Assembly (NCBI RefSeq): GCF_001708965.1
Contig: NZ_LVJW01000007.1
Span: 186,001-250,000, forward strand
Origin: Candidatus Thiodiazotropha endoloripes
Lineage (GTDB): Bacteria > Pseudomonadota > Gammaproteobacteria > Chromatiales > Chromatiaceae
DNA: 64,000 nucleotides
Direction of reading: 5' to 3'
Shown here: in pieces, positions 18,816 to 27,455 of the stretch
Layout of the letters: each line of letters starts with the position of its first letter
How positions within the stretch are numbered: the stretch's first letter is position 1
Notes under the pieces: model-generated
Seen by the model: only the letters and a program-made list of their open reading frames with translations
What the model was told of the DNA's origin: nothing
Databases searched by the model: none
Translations under genes and position numbers: made by a program

Positions 18816-19329
18816 CTGGGGCCTGATAAGGGGGGGCAGGTCGTTTCCTGGCGTCCCTAAATTGTCACGCTTTATTGTTTTTTTGGTTTTGCGGAGGCGC
18901 GGTCGTACTGCTTCGTAAGCTGTTGTTATACCTTTTTTGTCTAGAAAGCCCGTTCCTAGAACAGATCAAGGGTAAAGGAATCACAGTTAAATTGAAAGAA
19001 AAAATGGGATTTTGCTCCCGAGGGAAGCGGCAAATACCGCAGTGGAATAGTCGGAAAATTCACTGCCAGGAGGGCCCCTGGATGTTGAGATCGATACCAA
19101 TGGCGAGGATTTTTCAGTCGGTGTAAGGGAGGTAATTAGAATTTAAATTAACGAGATTTAAAACCTGATGAATCTGACTTATCCTTCTTGCCTTTAATTT
19201 GACCGACTTAACAGTCTGACAAAGTAATTGAACTGTAAAACTCAATAAACAATGTTAAGTTTCCGATAGTTGTGAAGCCGTTGTTTGATGTGCGGTCTTT
19301 TTGTGATTAGCAAAACTCAGAGGTATTCA
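18816..19329. other. Intergenic region between sulP and the RCC1-repeat gene
   Basis: About 510 bases between divergently transcribed genes, so promoters for both should be here. It contains T-rich stretches around 18880-18900 and 19140-19260. A 252-base open frame at 18875-19126 has no family resemblance and no convincing ribosome binding site, so it was not called. No RNA gene was recognised. Confidence 0.5.
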
Positions 19330-20751
19330 GTGAAAGTCTTCTCTTGGAAAAATGTGGCAAGCGGGATCCTGGCCATTCTGTCGATATCAATTTTCAGTCA
19401 GGCCCAGGCAGCCAAGCCGTTGCTGGAAGGTGGGAATGAAGTGGGTTTCGTGGTACGTGCCTCGGACGGTACAGCCTGGGGTTGGGGTGACAACCGCAAT
19501 GGTGAACTGGGAGACAGCACCGGAGAGGATAGTACGATACCTGTCAAAGCGATGGATATTGCCGATATCGTCGACATTTCCATGGATGACTTCTACTCAT
19601 GGTCAGCTGCGGCACTGTCTGACGGCACGGTCTGGGTATGGGGTGACGTTCTCGGTCGCATGACACACTACATGCCGTTCCAGATTCGGGGATTCAGCAA
19701 TATCGTGGATGTCGCGGCAGGTCCATGGCCGATGGCGGCTGTAGGCGCTGACGGTTCGCTTTGGGAATATGCCCTGAACAGTGTCTTCAACGATGACGAA
19801 CCGCGGCAGATCATGGGGGTTTACAATGCGGTGTCGGTTGCAGTATCCCTCAATAACCCCTATGTATTGCGCAATGACGGTACGGTCTGGACCTGGGAGC
19901 AGGTGAGTCTCTATGACGAGACTCTGGGCTACTCTGTGGTCGTTGATCAACTGACCCAGATCGAAGGTCTGACCGATATCGTGCAGATCGATGGCGGTTA
20001 CGATCATGCCTTGGCCTTGCGTGCTGACGGTACCATCTGGGCCTGGGGTAAAAATGGCTACGGCCAACTTGGCGATGGCAGTTTCGAGAACAGTAATAGT
20101 GCAACCCAGGTACATGGGTTGACTGGTGCCTATGACATCTCAGCTGGATATCGGCAAAGTGCCGCTGTCCTCTCTGACGGCAGTGTCTGGACCTGGGGTC
20201 GTTGGAAAAGCAGTATCACCGATTTCGTCTCCATTCCTGAACAGGTCGGCGGTTTCACCAATGCGGTTCAGGTCTCCACTGGTAGGGGGCTTGGTGGTTT
20301 GGTGATGGACAGGGATGGTGATGTGGTCACCTACAATGTCAATACAATCAGTTCCATCCCCAATGAGGATGACAGCGCCTCTTTGAGAGTCGGTCCGGTT
20401 CTGGAGTCCCAGATCCCAACCGCCTGCAGACCAACCTATTTCATGAACGGCAACCTGCATCTGCCTTGTGTCTCACTGGGTGGGAGTACGCTTTTCGATG
20501 TGGAACTCAGTCTGCAAGCCGATGGCAATTTAAGGTTTGCTGTGGATGCGGCAGTTGAATTCACACCCACTACCCAGTTACAGCAACGCAATTGCATGAC
20601 GAATTTCACCAATGGCGAGGCAAATATCGCCTGTCTGGTTGCCATGGATGTAACCCTGGGGCTGGATAATCTGCTGAATGTGGTTTTAACCCACTCAGCC
20701 GATTCTGATACGACCACCCTGTTGGATCTCACTCAGATCACTTCCTACTGA
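19330..20751 (+). CDS. Exported RCC1-repeat (beta-propeller) protein
   Basis: 473 residues from GTG 19330, chosen because AGAGG lies six bases upstream and a clean signal peptide follows (MKVFSWK, a hydrophobic stretch, then SQAQA before AKPL). The body carries at least six units of the RCC1 pattern DGT/S-x-W-x-WG, for example DGTAWGWGDNRNGELGD, DGTIWAWGKNGYGQLGDGS and DGSVWTWGR, spaced about 50 residues apart and predicted to form a seven-bladed propeller. The last 100 residues are different, with paired cysteines and LQADGNLRF-type strands. It is probably periplasmic or secreted and protein-binding; the partner is unknown. RCC1 repeats are common in eukaryotes and in host-associated bacteria. 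Confidence 0.85.
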   Translation: MKVFSWKNVASGILAILSISIFSQAQAAKPLLEGGNEVGFVVRASDGTAWGWGDNRNGELGDSTGEDSTIPVKAMDIADIVDISMDDFYSWSAAALSDGTVWVWGDVLGRMTHYMPFQIRGFSNIVDVAAGPWPMAAVGADGSLWEYALNSVFNDDEPRQIMGVYNAVSVAVSLNNPYVLRNDGTVWTWEQVSLYDETLGYSVVVDQLTQIEGLTDIVQIDGGYDHALALRADGTIWAWGKNGYGQLGDGSFENSNSATQVHGLTGAYDISAGYRQSAAVLSDGSVWTWGRWKSSITDFVSIPEQVGGFTNAVQVSTGRGLGGLVMDRDGDVVTYNVNTISSIPNEDDSASLRVGPVLESQIPTACRPTYFMNGNLHLPCVSLGGSTLFDVELSLQADGNLRFAVDAAVEFTPTTQLQQRNCMTNFTNGEANIACLVAMDVTLGLDNLLNVVLTHSADSDTTTLLDLTQITSY

Positions 20752-20759
20752 TCGCGAAT

Positions 20760-20797
20760 AACCCGGCGACCAATAGTTCGCTTGCCGTCGCCGGGTT
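20760..20797 (+). terminator. Hairpin downstream of the RCC1-repeat gene
   Basis: Perfect 11-bp GC-rich stem (AACCCGGCGAC / GTCGCCGGGTT) starting nine bases after the stop codon, with a 16-base loop. There is no following T-run, so it may stabilise the transcript end or act as a weak terminator. Confidence 0.5.
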
Positions 20798-21138
20798 GAC
20801 ATCAAGCCTTAACCTGACCCTCTGGGGATCTTCTCTACCACTCGTCAGGTAGATCCATTTCAATCCTGCTGCTGTTGATTATTCTGCCTTACCTTTTTCA
20901 GGCCAGCTGTCGGCAGGCAATCCGCCCATCCCGGCATCTGTTGTTGACTATCATTTCATTGGTCAGTTTTAAGCATAACCATGGCATTGATCTGTAATCT
21001 CTATGATTGACTCTGCTTTTTCGATTTTTCCCATCAATACAGTAAGATGGCGTGCTTAAGATATGATGCAGCATGCCGTTAGAGTGCCATAGACATTGAC
21101 TTGTCTAAGATCGTTTTTTTACTTGGAGGTGTTATGCC
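20798..21138. other. Intergenic region upstream of the chemoreceptor gene
   Basis: About 340 bases. The only clear element is the ribosome binding site GGAGGTG at 21125-21131 of the next gene. A TTGACT at 21007 lacks a well-spaced -10 partner. Nothing else was recognised. Confidence 0.5.
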
Positions 21139-22767
21139 ATGATCGGCGCTGGTCTTTCTATTCGTGCAAAACTGATGGCAGTGACAGGCATCACGTCAGC
21201 ACTCTTTATATTTGCTCTCTACTACACACTTACCGGAACTGATCAGGTCAGTCAGCACTTCACCAGCTTTATTGAACAAGATCAAAAACGCATTGAGCTA
21301 CTGCGTACCATGCAGGCTGAGGGCTCCCAGGCAGTCATTGCCGCAGCGAAAAAAGTGATGGTCCCCAGCCTGGTTCCACCTGCAAAAGTTGCAGCCAAGG
21401 CTGGTGAACAGTTCGATCAGGCGCTGGATGCCGTGAAAACGCTCTATGGGGATGACCCGACTGGCTACGCGAAGGTCAAAGAGATCTCAGAACTCTGGGC
21501 GCAATGTCTGCCGAATGCCCTGGCAGTCATCAACTATATCGACGAGGGCAGGCGTGATGAGGCAAAGCAGCTGTTTACCTCTAAGGTGCAGAAGAGCTGG
21601 GGTAATATCCGCAAACGCCTGCAACCTTTGATCATTGCTGAAACTGAACGTACCGCGATTACCCAGCAAGCCGTCAAGACGGAGGTAGCGGATATCTTTA
21701 TGGCCGGTACCGGTCTTGGGGTGATAGCGCTGGTGATTGGGTTGCTGCTGAATTTTCTGATCAGCCGTAACATTATATGCAGTATCAACCGAGTTGCTGA
21801 TGGCCTGGAGTTGATTGGTGCCGGAGATGGAGATCTTACGCAGCGTCTGCCGTTGGCGGGTGGGGTTGAGCTGGAGAGGTTGGCGAGCGGTTTCAATCAG
21901 TTTGCCTCGGAAACCCAAAGCCTGGTACGCGAGGTTGCAAACTCCTCCCGACAGATGAACACATTTTCAGCGGAGCTGGCTGAAGTCTCGCAAGCTTCCA
22001 AAGCCACGGCTGATCAACAGGATGAGGCGATGAGACAGGTGGCAACCGCCATGACGGAGATGACAGCGACCGTGAAAAGTGTTGCAGAGAGTGCAGCGGG
22101 TGCCGCGACAGCGGCTGAAAACGCCGATGATCAGGCAAAACATGGCAGTCAGGTAGTCGATCAGACGCTGCAGGCGATCGAAACTCTATCTCAGGGTGTT
22201 GAGCAGGCGAGTAACGATATGAAAGCGCTTGAGGAGGAGACCGCCCAGGTTGGTGTTGTGGTGTCTGTCATCAAGGGAATTGCCGAGCAGACCAATCTGC
22301 TGGCCTTGAATGCGGCCATCGAAGCAGCGCGCGCCGGTGAAATGGGCAGAGGCTTCGCTGTGGTTGCCGATGAGGTCCGAACCCTGGCCAGCCGTACCCA
22401 ATCTTCTACCCGTGAAATCAACGATATCATTGAACGCCTGCAGGAGGGTGCACGCAATACAGCCGGTATGATGGAGGAACGTCGGGACGATGCGGTAGAG
22501 ACACTTAACCAGGCGGCTCAGGCGGGTACCGCACTGGAAGAGATTACCCGGGTGGTCGCAGACATCAGGGATATGAACGTTGAAATTGCCAGTGCGGCCG
22601 AGGAGCAGGAAGCGGTGTCGCTGGAGATCGAAAGAAATACCGCCAGTGTTGGGGCGTTGTCACAGCAGAATAAAAGCTCTACATCGCAGACCGAAGCGAC
22701 CGGATTGGAGATGCAGGCAATATCCAAGCAGATTTCACAGCTGGTGGGGCGCTTTAAGATCGATTGA
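21139..22767 (+). CDS. Methyl-accepting chemotaxis protein
   Basis: 542 residues. Two membrane helices (about 13-30 and 187-210) flank a periplasmic ligand domain of roughly 155 residues rich in charged helices, probably a four-helix bundle. A HAMP domain follows (about 211-265), then a cytoplasmic signalling domain with the conserved hairpin tip [20 protein letters not shown] and [10 protein letters not shown]. It relays sensed signals to CheA and CheW. The C-terminus ends VGRFKID with no CheR-binding pentapeptide. Start ATG 21139 has GGAGGTG eight bases upstream. No other chemotaxis gene is near; the gene ends in a strong terminator and appears monocistronic. Confidence 0.95.
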   Translation: MIGAGLSIRAKLMAVTGITSALFIFALYYTLTGTDQVSQHFTSFIEQDQKRIELLRTMQAEGSQAVIAAAKKVMVPSLVPPAKVAAKAGEQFDQALDAVKTLYGDDPTGYAKVKEISELWAQCLPNALAVINYIDEGRRDEAKQLFTSKVQKSWGNIRKRLQPLIIAETERTAITQQAVKTEVADIFMAGTGLGVIALVIGLLLNFLISRNIICSINRVADGLELIGAGDGDLTQRLPLAGGVELERLASGFNQFASETQSLVREVANSSRQMNTFSAELAEVSQASKATADQQDEAMRQVATAMTEMTATVKSVAESAAGAATAAENADDQAKHGSQVVDQTLQAIETLSQGVEQASNDMKALEEETAQVGVVVSVIKGIAEQTNLLALNAAIEAARAGEMGRGFAVVADEVRTLASRTQSSTREINDIIERLQEGARNTAGMMEERRDDAVETLNQAAQAGTALEEITRVVADIRDMNVEIASAAEEQEAVSLEIERNTASVGALSQQNKSSTSQTEATGLEMQAISKQISQLVGRFKID

Positions 22768-22799
22768 TCCTGAACTCATCCAATACCTCCTGTTACGAC

Positions 22800-22831
22800 T
22801 GCAAAAAGCGCCTATCAAGGCGCTTTTTGCA
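22800..22831 (+). terminator. Intrinsic terminator after the chemoreceptor gene
   Basis: A 13-bp perfect stem (TGCAAAAAGCGCC paired with GGCGCTTTTTGCA) around a six-base TATCAA loop, 32 bases after the stop. The A and T tracts within the stem make it a bidirectional-type intrinsic terminator. Confidence 0.85.
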
Positions 22832-23159
22832 CCTCATAGCAGACCCTCTTTATCGTGAAACCATGCGCTGGGACTATAAGCATGCCTGTCTATTGCGGTC
22901 TCACTGCAGAGATGTGGATGACATTGTGATGAAATCTTAGAATCGATTCCCGATTCTCACGCAGATTCATCGGTCATTTCACCTACGCTTAAATCCCTCG
23001 AATAATGAGTTGATAATTCCCCTATCATGAAAGGTAAATTGGTGCTTGGATGAAGGATGATTAATGCCAAAACCGAAATCTGGCTCATTTACTTTTCGCT
23101 ATTGTGATGAGTTGTTTGCCAATATCTCTTCAAAAAAACAAATAAATAGGGGAATCCAT
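22832..23159. other. Intergenic region before the exported two-gene unit
   Basis: About 330 bases, AT-richer toward the end. It should carry the promoter of the unit starting at 23160. The reading frame of the next gene is open back to 23064, but those codons have no signal-peptide character. AGGGGA at 23148-23153 is the ribosome binding site for ATG 23160. Nothing else was recognised. Confidence 0.5.
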
Positions 23160-25385
23160 ATGGCTAAAGGAGCAGGGCATACCGCTGTTGGTTACACGAA
23201 ACGGTCATTGCATCGTTTGACTGTTTTACTCTTGGCTTTTCTGTCTGCTGTTGTCTTAGCGCAAACGCCACCCCCCGCCGTAGTCCAGTCGAGCCAGACG
23301 CCATTGCAGCTAGTGGTTGAAAACAGGACCGGCTACGAGGTCGATGTGCTCTATAAGCAGAACGACCAGTATACATTTCACACCAGCATCCCCGATGGTC
23401 AGGATATGGTGCAGCAGGTCACCCCTGGTTTCGTCTGGTTCTTCGGTGCTGGCGGTGAAACCATCATCGCCCAGTATCAGACCAACTCGGCACAGCAACA
23501 GCAGATGGTGCTTACCCCGGAGATGATCGTCTCTGCAGGCTTAGCCCCGGCTGCGTCATCAGGCCGTGTTGCCGCTGAGCAGCAGGGCTCGGTACTGCCG
23601 GCCGAACTGCCGCCACCGAAGTTCATCAAAGGGCCAGAAGTCGAGAACGATATTCCGGCGAAACAGGACTTCAGTGAAGATGCGGCAATCGAAGAGCTGG
23701 AACCGATCCGTGCGCCCCTGGTTGAGTGGTACAACATCAGTGATAAAGCGTTTGCGATTCTTACCTCTGACACGGCCTTTCTAACCGCTACGGAGTCGGG
23801 TGATCTGACTGTTTTCAAACAGCCAAAAGGCACTGCCGCTGATACAAAGTCCGGCTGGATGGCTACGGAAGTGGAAGGTAAAAAGGGTATCTATCGAATC
23901 AACAATCTCTATATGAATGACAGCTATCTCTATATCGATGAACTGGCGGTTCAGGGTTCACCAGTCAAACTGGGTACCGAAGGTATGACCTCAGCCACCG
24001 GTGAGTGGCGTATCGACAAGGGCCAGACCTTTACCTTTCTGAGTAATGTGGTGCGTCCCAACCTTAAGATTGGTGTGCGCGATGGCAAAGTGGGCTTAAG
24101 CTCTCAGCCTTACAATCGATCCGAATACATCGATGAGATCAAAGCCCACCAAGCGGGGGATGCCTTTGCCTTATACAGCGCCGAGGCTTACCGGGCCCTC
24201 ATCGGTCTGGTGCCTGCCTTGGCGCAGATGGCGGAAAACGTACGAATCCTCGAAGAGCAGGAAGCCAAACGTCAGGCCGCCATCGAAGAGAAGAAGCGCC
24301 AGGCGGAGGCGGCAGAGCTGGAGCGACGCAGAATCGCGGCGATACCCCAAGTGAATCGCACTCGGGGTAACGTCACCAGCAGAATGGGGGTCGGTGATGT
24401 CTATGATGGTGAGAATGGCGAGAAGGCCATCAAGTATAAGTTCAACAAGACAGATTCCACCGAGGTATTGTCGGTAAACCTGCGTACCTCCAAGGATCCG
24501 GCTAAAACTCAATATCTGGATCTGGCCATCAAGCCTGAGGTCAGCGCCTGGGTGAAGGATGGGGATCTCTATGTGGCGGTAAAGACAGACAAGCAGACCA
24601 CCCTAAGTCTGCGCCATGGCCAGACCCCGAGTAAGGATTTTCCAACGGATGGCAACTTCTACGTCGGACACGTTCGGGCCAACTTGAGATTCGATGCCGG
24701 TCGGGAAGTGCTGTGGAAACCCTCGGTGAAGAACAAAGAGATCGGCTTTGGTTCAAGTTCGGATGTCTCCAAGGGTATCAACGTATCGGCGGAAGAGATC
24801 ATCGGCGCCGACATGTCGGAGAGCAGCGGCACCAATGTGAATTTCCAGTCCCGGGAGTTCGAGGTTTCCGGTGTGCGGGGACCCGGACCGCAGATGATCG
24901 GTTCGTTGCAGTATGAGTGGGACAGCTGTGCGCTGGCGGATAAACCAAAATCCACCGAACCCTGTACCTATGAGAAGCCGGTGGATCTTTATGATTCGGA
25001 GACTCTGAGTCTGCGTAAGATACCTTTGATTGCACACTCGCTTACCGGCATGGAGACAGTCACTGTCTTCAAAAATCGATTTCCAAGGGAAGGCCTCTGG
25101 TCGAATGTGCCGATCTATCTGAATATCGATGTACAACTGCATGCAGTGAAGGTGGTCCGCTCATCCAAGAAGAATACCAAGAACAAGGATTGGGAGGATT
25201 TCAAAGCGGGATTTACCTATGTTTGGCGCCCCGATTTATGGGATACGGACAAATCATTCAATGACCAGCACATCATCAAAGAGGCGATGCAGAAGCCGGT
25301 CGGCTCAACCTTCAATGCCTCATTTAAAGTCTACATGCACGCCAATGTGGATGATCTGAAGCCCTTTATGAAGTCCTCTCTGTAG
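23160..25385 (+). CDS. Large exported protein of unknown function, partner of the kinase-like protein
   Basis: 741 residues from ATG 23160, which has AGGGGA six bases upstream and leads into a signal peptide (RLTVLLLAFLSAVVLAQ). I do not recognise a full-length family. Residues 40-110 (VVENRTGYEVDVLY to VTPGFVWFFGAGGE) resemble the VHL-type beta domain by eye. Residues about 180-340 contain GIYRINNLYMNDSYLYID and ATGEWRI, suggestive of a beta-trefoil. A charged helical segment follows near 355-395 (EEQEAKRQAAIEEKKRQAE), probably coiled coil. The C-terminal 340 residues look beta-rich, with one Cys pair near SCALADKPKSTEPCTY. It precedes the kinase-like gene by 23 bases and is surely cotranscribed with it. 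Confidence 0.7.
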   Translation: MAKGAGHTAVGYTKRSLHRLTVLLLAFLSAVVLAQTPPPAVVQSSQTPLQLVVENRTGYEVDVLYKQNDQYTFHTSIPDGQDMVQQVTPGFVWFFGAGGETIIAQYQTNSAQQQQMVLTPEMIVSAGLAPAASSGRVAAEQQGSVLPAELPPPKFIKGPEVENDIPAKQDFSEDAAIEELEPIRAPLVEWYNISDKAFAILTSDTAFLTATESGDLTVFKQPKGTAADTKSGWMATEVEGKKGIYRINNLYMNDSYLYIDELAVQGSPVKLGTEGMTSATGEWRIDKGQTFTFLSNVVRPNLKIGVRDGKVGLSSQPYNRSEYIDEIKAHQAGDAFALYSAEAYRALIGLVPALAQMAENVRILEEQEAKRQAAIEEKKRQAEAAELERRRIAAIPQVNRTRGNVTSRMGVGDVYDGENGEKAIKYKFNKTDSTEVLSVNLRTSKDPAKTQYLDLAIKPEVSAWVKDGDLYVAVKTDKQTTLSLRHGQTPSKDFPTDGNFYVGHVRANLRFDAGREVLWKPSVKNKEIGFGSSSDVSKGINVSAEEIIGADMSESSGTNVNFQSREFEVSGVRGPGPQMIGSLQYEWDSCALADKPKSTEPCTYEKPVDLYDSETLSLRKIPLIAHSLTGMETVTVFKNRFPREGLWSNVPIYLNIDVQLHAVKVVRSSKKNTKNKDWEDFKAGFTYVWRPDLWDTDKSFNDQHIIKEAMQKPVGSTFNASFKVYMHANVDDLKPFMKSSL

Positions 25386-25408
25386 GCGAGCAACAGGAGT
25401 GAACTTCG

Positions 25409-27358
25409 ATGCTTAATGCTACGAGAGTACTATTACTATTCCTTTTCTCTCTGTTGTCGACGACTGCTACGGCAAAGCTGTCAGCGGATCATCGCCATCT
25501 CAAGATTGATTTGAGTGGTGCATCCAGTCTGTTGCATCAGGCTGAGCGAAGAGAGCCATCAGCCGATCAACCAAGCTCCCTGTTCAACAGGGTATTGGTA
25601 GCCAACAGTAACAGTGGTGTCCCGCAATCGGTCAAAAACAATCGTCGCAGAGACAACGATAACGACAACCGGGGTAACTTCGGCAACAATAACAACAATG
25701 CTGACAGAGCAGATGACAATAGCGATACGGGTGACTTCAATGGGGAGCCTGCTGTTCCCATTCCGGCAAAGCCGACACGGAAGATCGGTCCACCACCGGT
25801 GGTATCACAACCCGATGCAGATGATGGGGCGGTAGAAGCGGATGCTCCACCGGTCGATCAGAGACCAGGCTGGGGGGACAATCCGCAGAGTGTATGGGGA
25901 GATGATCCTCAGCAGGGTAATCAGCCCAAACCGGATCCCAGGTTTCCATTTGGCATCCCACCCGGGGTCGACCCCAACAAACCCTTTCCGGCAAACGATG
26001 GTAAAGCGAAAGGCTACAATAACGCACAACAGGCAAAGCCAGATCCAAGGTTTCCTTTCGGCATACCGCCTGGCGTCGATCCCAATAAGCCATTTCCAGC
26101 GAATGCTGACAAGGCAAAAGGCTATAACAACGCTAAACCGGTTCAGCCGATCCAGCAACCACAGCCAAACCCAAAACCGCCGGTGGCTGTCGCTCCCGGC
26201 AATGTGGGTAAGCAGCCCGCACCGGCTACCGGCGGTAAAGCGCAGGGTTACAATAAAGCCAAGCAAAACGCTGGCGCCATAGCGACAACTCAACCACCTC
26301 TGAATACTCTGCCAAATGCCAAACGAGTCTATAACGGAGCTATCACTGAATTCTTTAACGGGTCACGTCAGGCCGATGTTGAATATGCCGGACGCGTTGA
26401 ATGGGTCAATCTCAAGGGTCCGGATGGAAAAACCCTGCGCGATGACTTTGGCCAACCGGTGGCCGAACCTATGCTGATATCCGGTGACCAGCCAGGGGAG
26501 CTCGGCAAGAGGCTTGGTGGGGGTGCCAATTCAGTTGTCTATCTGAGTAAATCGAGGCCAAAAGAGCTGGTCAACAAATTTGTCAGAATAACCGATAACA
26601 ACGGAAACCTCAGAGCCTCGAAAGAGCGGACAATTACCGATCAAGCCGTCGGCCGACAAATATTGAAGGACCTGAAAAAACTCAAACCCAGGAGTCCGTT
26701 TCGTATTGCCAAACAGGAGGGTAAGGTCAAGATCTGGAAAAAAACCGATAAGTTTGGGATCACCCATCGCTTTGCCTTGACGCGGGATGAAAACATATCC
26801 TCCCCCATCTATCACAGTAACGGTGCACCATTCGTCAACAAGGATGGATCGCCTGTGACAGTGACCAATGCGGCAGACCGGATTGCAGAACGTGGTCGAT
26901 ATCTATCGCTCAAAGAGGAGCTGACCATCAACATGGTGATCAGAGAACTCAACCAGAATGGTATTGTCTGGACTGACCACAAGCTTGAGAATCTCGATAT
27001 CGTAAAAGACAACAGTTCCGTTACCGGATACCGGGCCATCTTTTTCGATTTTGATGCTTTCAGGCCGGTGGTGGGAGATTCGAGAAGACATCGCTATAAA
27101 GTCGCCCGGGATATGCAAAAGTTTTTTGACAACATCGAGAAGCATGAACGGGCGGGACAGAAGGCGGGAGTCGATATCCATAACTATATGGACTGGACCG
27201 TGTTCGCCAACGATAGCTCCTTCAGCTACCTCTATACACCTGGGGCGAATACTTACAGAAAAGAGTACAAGGATTTTGATCGGCTCGATGCGAGAACCTT
27301 TAACAAGGCGCTGTTTACCAGTACCGGGAATAACACCATTGGCGTCGAGTTTGAGTAA
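25409..27358 (+). CDS. Exported protein with a protein-kinase-like domain
   Basis: 649 residues. A signal peptide (LLLFLFSLLSTTATA) is followed by an Asn/Asp-rich and then Pro/Gly-rich low-complexity linker (to about residue 305) containing 36-residue repeats, and then a globular domain. That domain carries protein-kinase landmarks in order: glycine-rich loop GGGANSVVY (370-378), a lysine in LVNKFVRI (K390), a catalytic-loop-like WTDHKLENLDIV with D523, K525 and N528 aligning to the HRDxKxxN pattern, and a DFG-like FFDFDAF with D547. The metal and phosphate-contacting residues are kept, so activity is possible. The protein should act outside the cytoplasm. Expression with the gene just upstream is likely. 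It could instead be a pseudokinase or another kinase-fold enzyme. Confidence 0.72.
   Translation: MLNATRVLLLFLFSLLSTTATAKLSADHRHLKIDLSGASSLLHQAERREPSADQPSSLFNRVLVANSNSGVPQSVKNNRRRDNDNDNRGNFGNNNNNADRADDNSDTGDFNGEPAVPIPAKPTRKIGPPPVVSQPDADDGAVEADAPPVDQRPGWGDNPQSVWGDDPQQGNQPKPDPRFPFGIPPGVDPNKPFPANDGKAKGYNNAQQAKPDPRFPFGIPPGVDPNKPFPANADKAKGYNNAKPVQPIQQPQPNPKPPVAVAPGNVGKQPAPATGGKAQGYNKAKQNAGAIATTQPPLNTLPNAKRVYNGAITEFFNGSRQADVEYAGRVEWVNLKGPDGKTLRDDFGQPVAEPMLISGDQPGELGKRLGGGANSVVYLSKSRPKELVNKFVRITDNNGNLRASKERTITDQAVGRQILKDLKKLKPRSPFRIAKQEGKVKIWKKTDKFGITHRFALTRDENISSPIYHSNGAPFVNKDGSPVTVTNAADRIAERGRYLSLKEELTINMVIRELNQNGIVWTDHKLENLDIVKDNSSVTGYRAIFFDFDAFRPVVGDSRRHRYKVARDMQKFFDNIEKHERAGQKAGVDIHNYMDWTVFANDSSFSYLYTPGANTYRKEYKDFDRLDARTFNKALFTSTGNNTIGVEFE
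25928..26143 (+). repeat. In-frame tandem repeat, two 108-bp units, in the kinase-like gene
   Basis: Two consecutive 36-codon units start at 25928 and 26036. Both encode KPDPRFPFGIPPGVDPNKPF followed by PAN, two variable residues, KAKGYNNA and a short tail. The protein copies are nearly identical while many codons differ, so the duplication is not recent or selection has held the protein sequence. A degenerate third unit ending GGKAQGYNKAK follows up to about 26270. Confidence 0.9.
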
Positions 27359-27455
27359 CGCCTAGCGCTGATGGTCGATAGGTGATTGTTGCATACATAA
27401 CTGTCCCAGTATGAGTCGCAACGATTGATCCGGTGCCTGGCAATCAGCTTACAGG

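Noticed and set aside
18875-19126. Open frame of 83 codons upstream of the RCC1-repeat gene
   Set aside because: No family likeness, no ribosome binding site and basic low-complexity composition; probably chance.
23064-23159. Upstream extension of the large exported protein
   Set aside because: The extra 32 codons lack signal-peptide features and the AGGGGA site points to ATG 23160.
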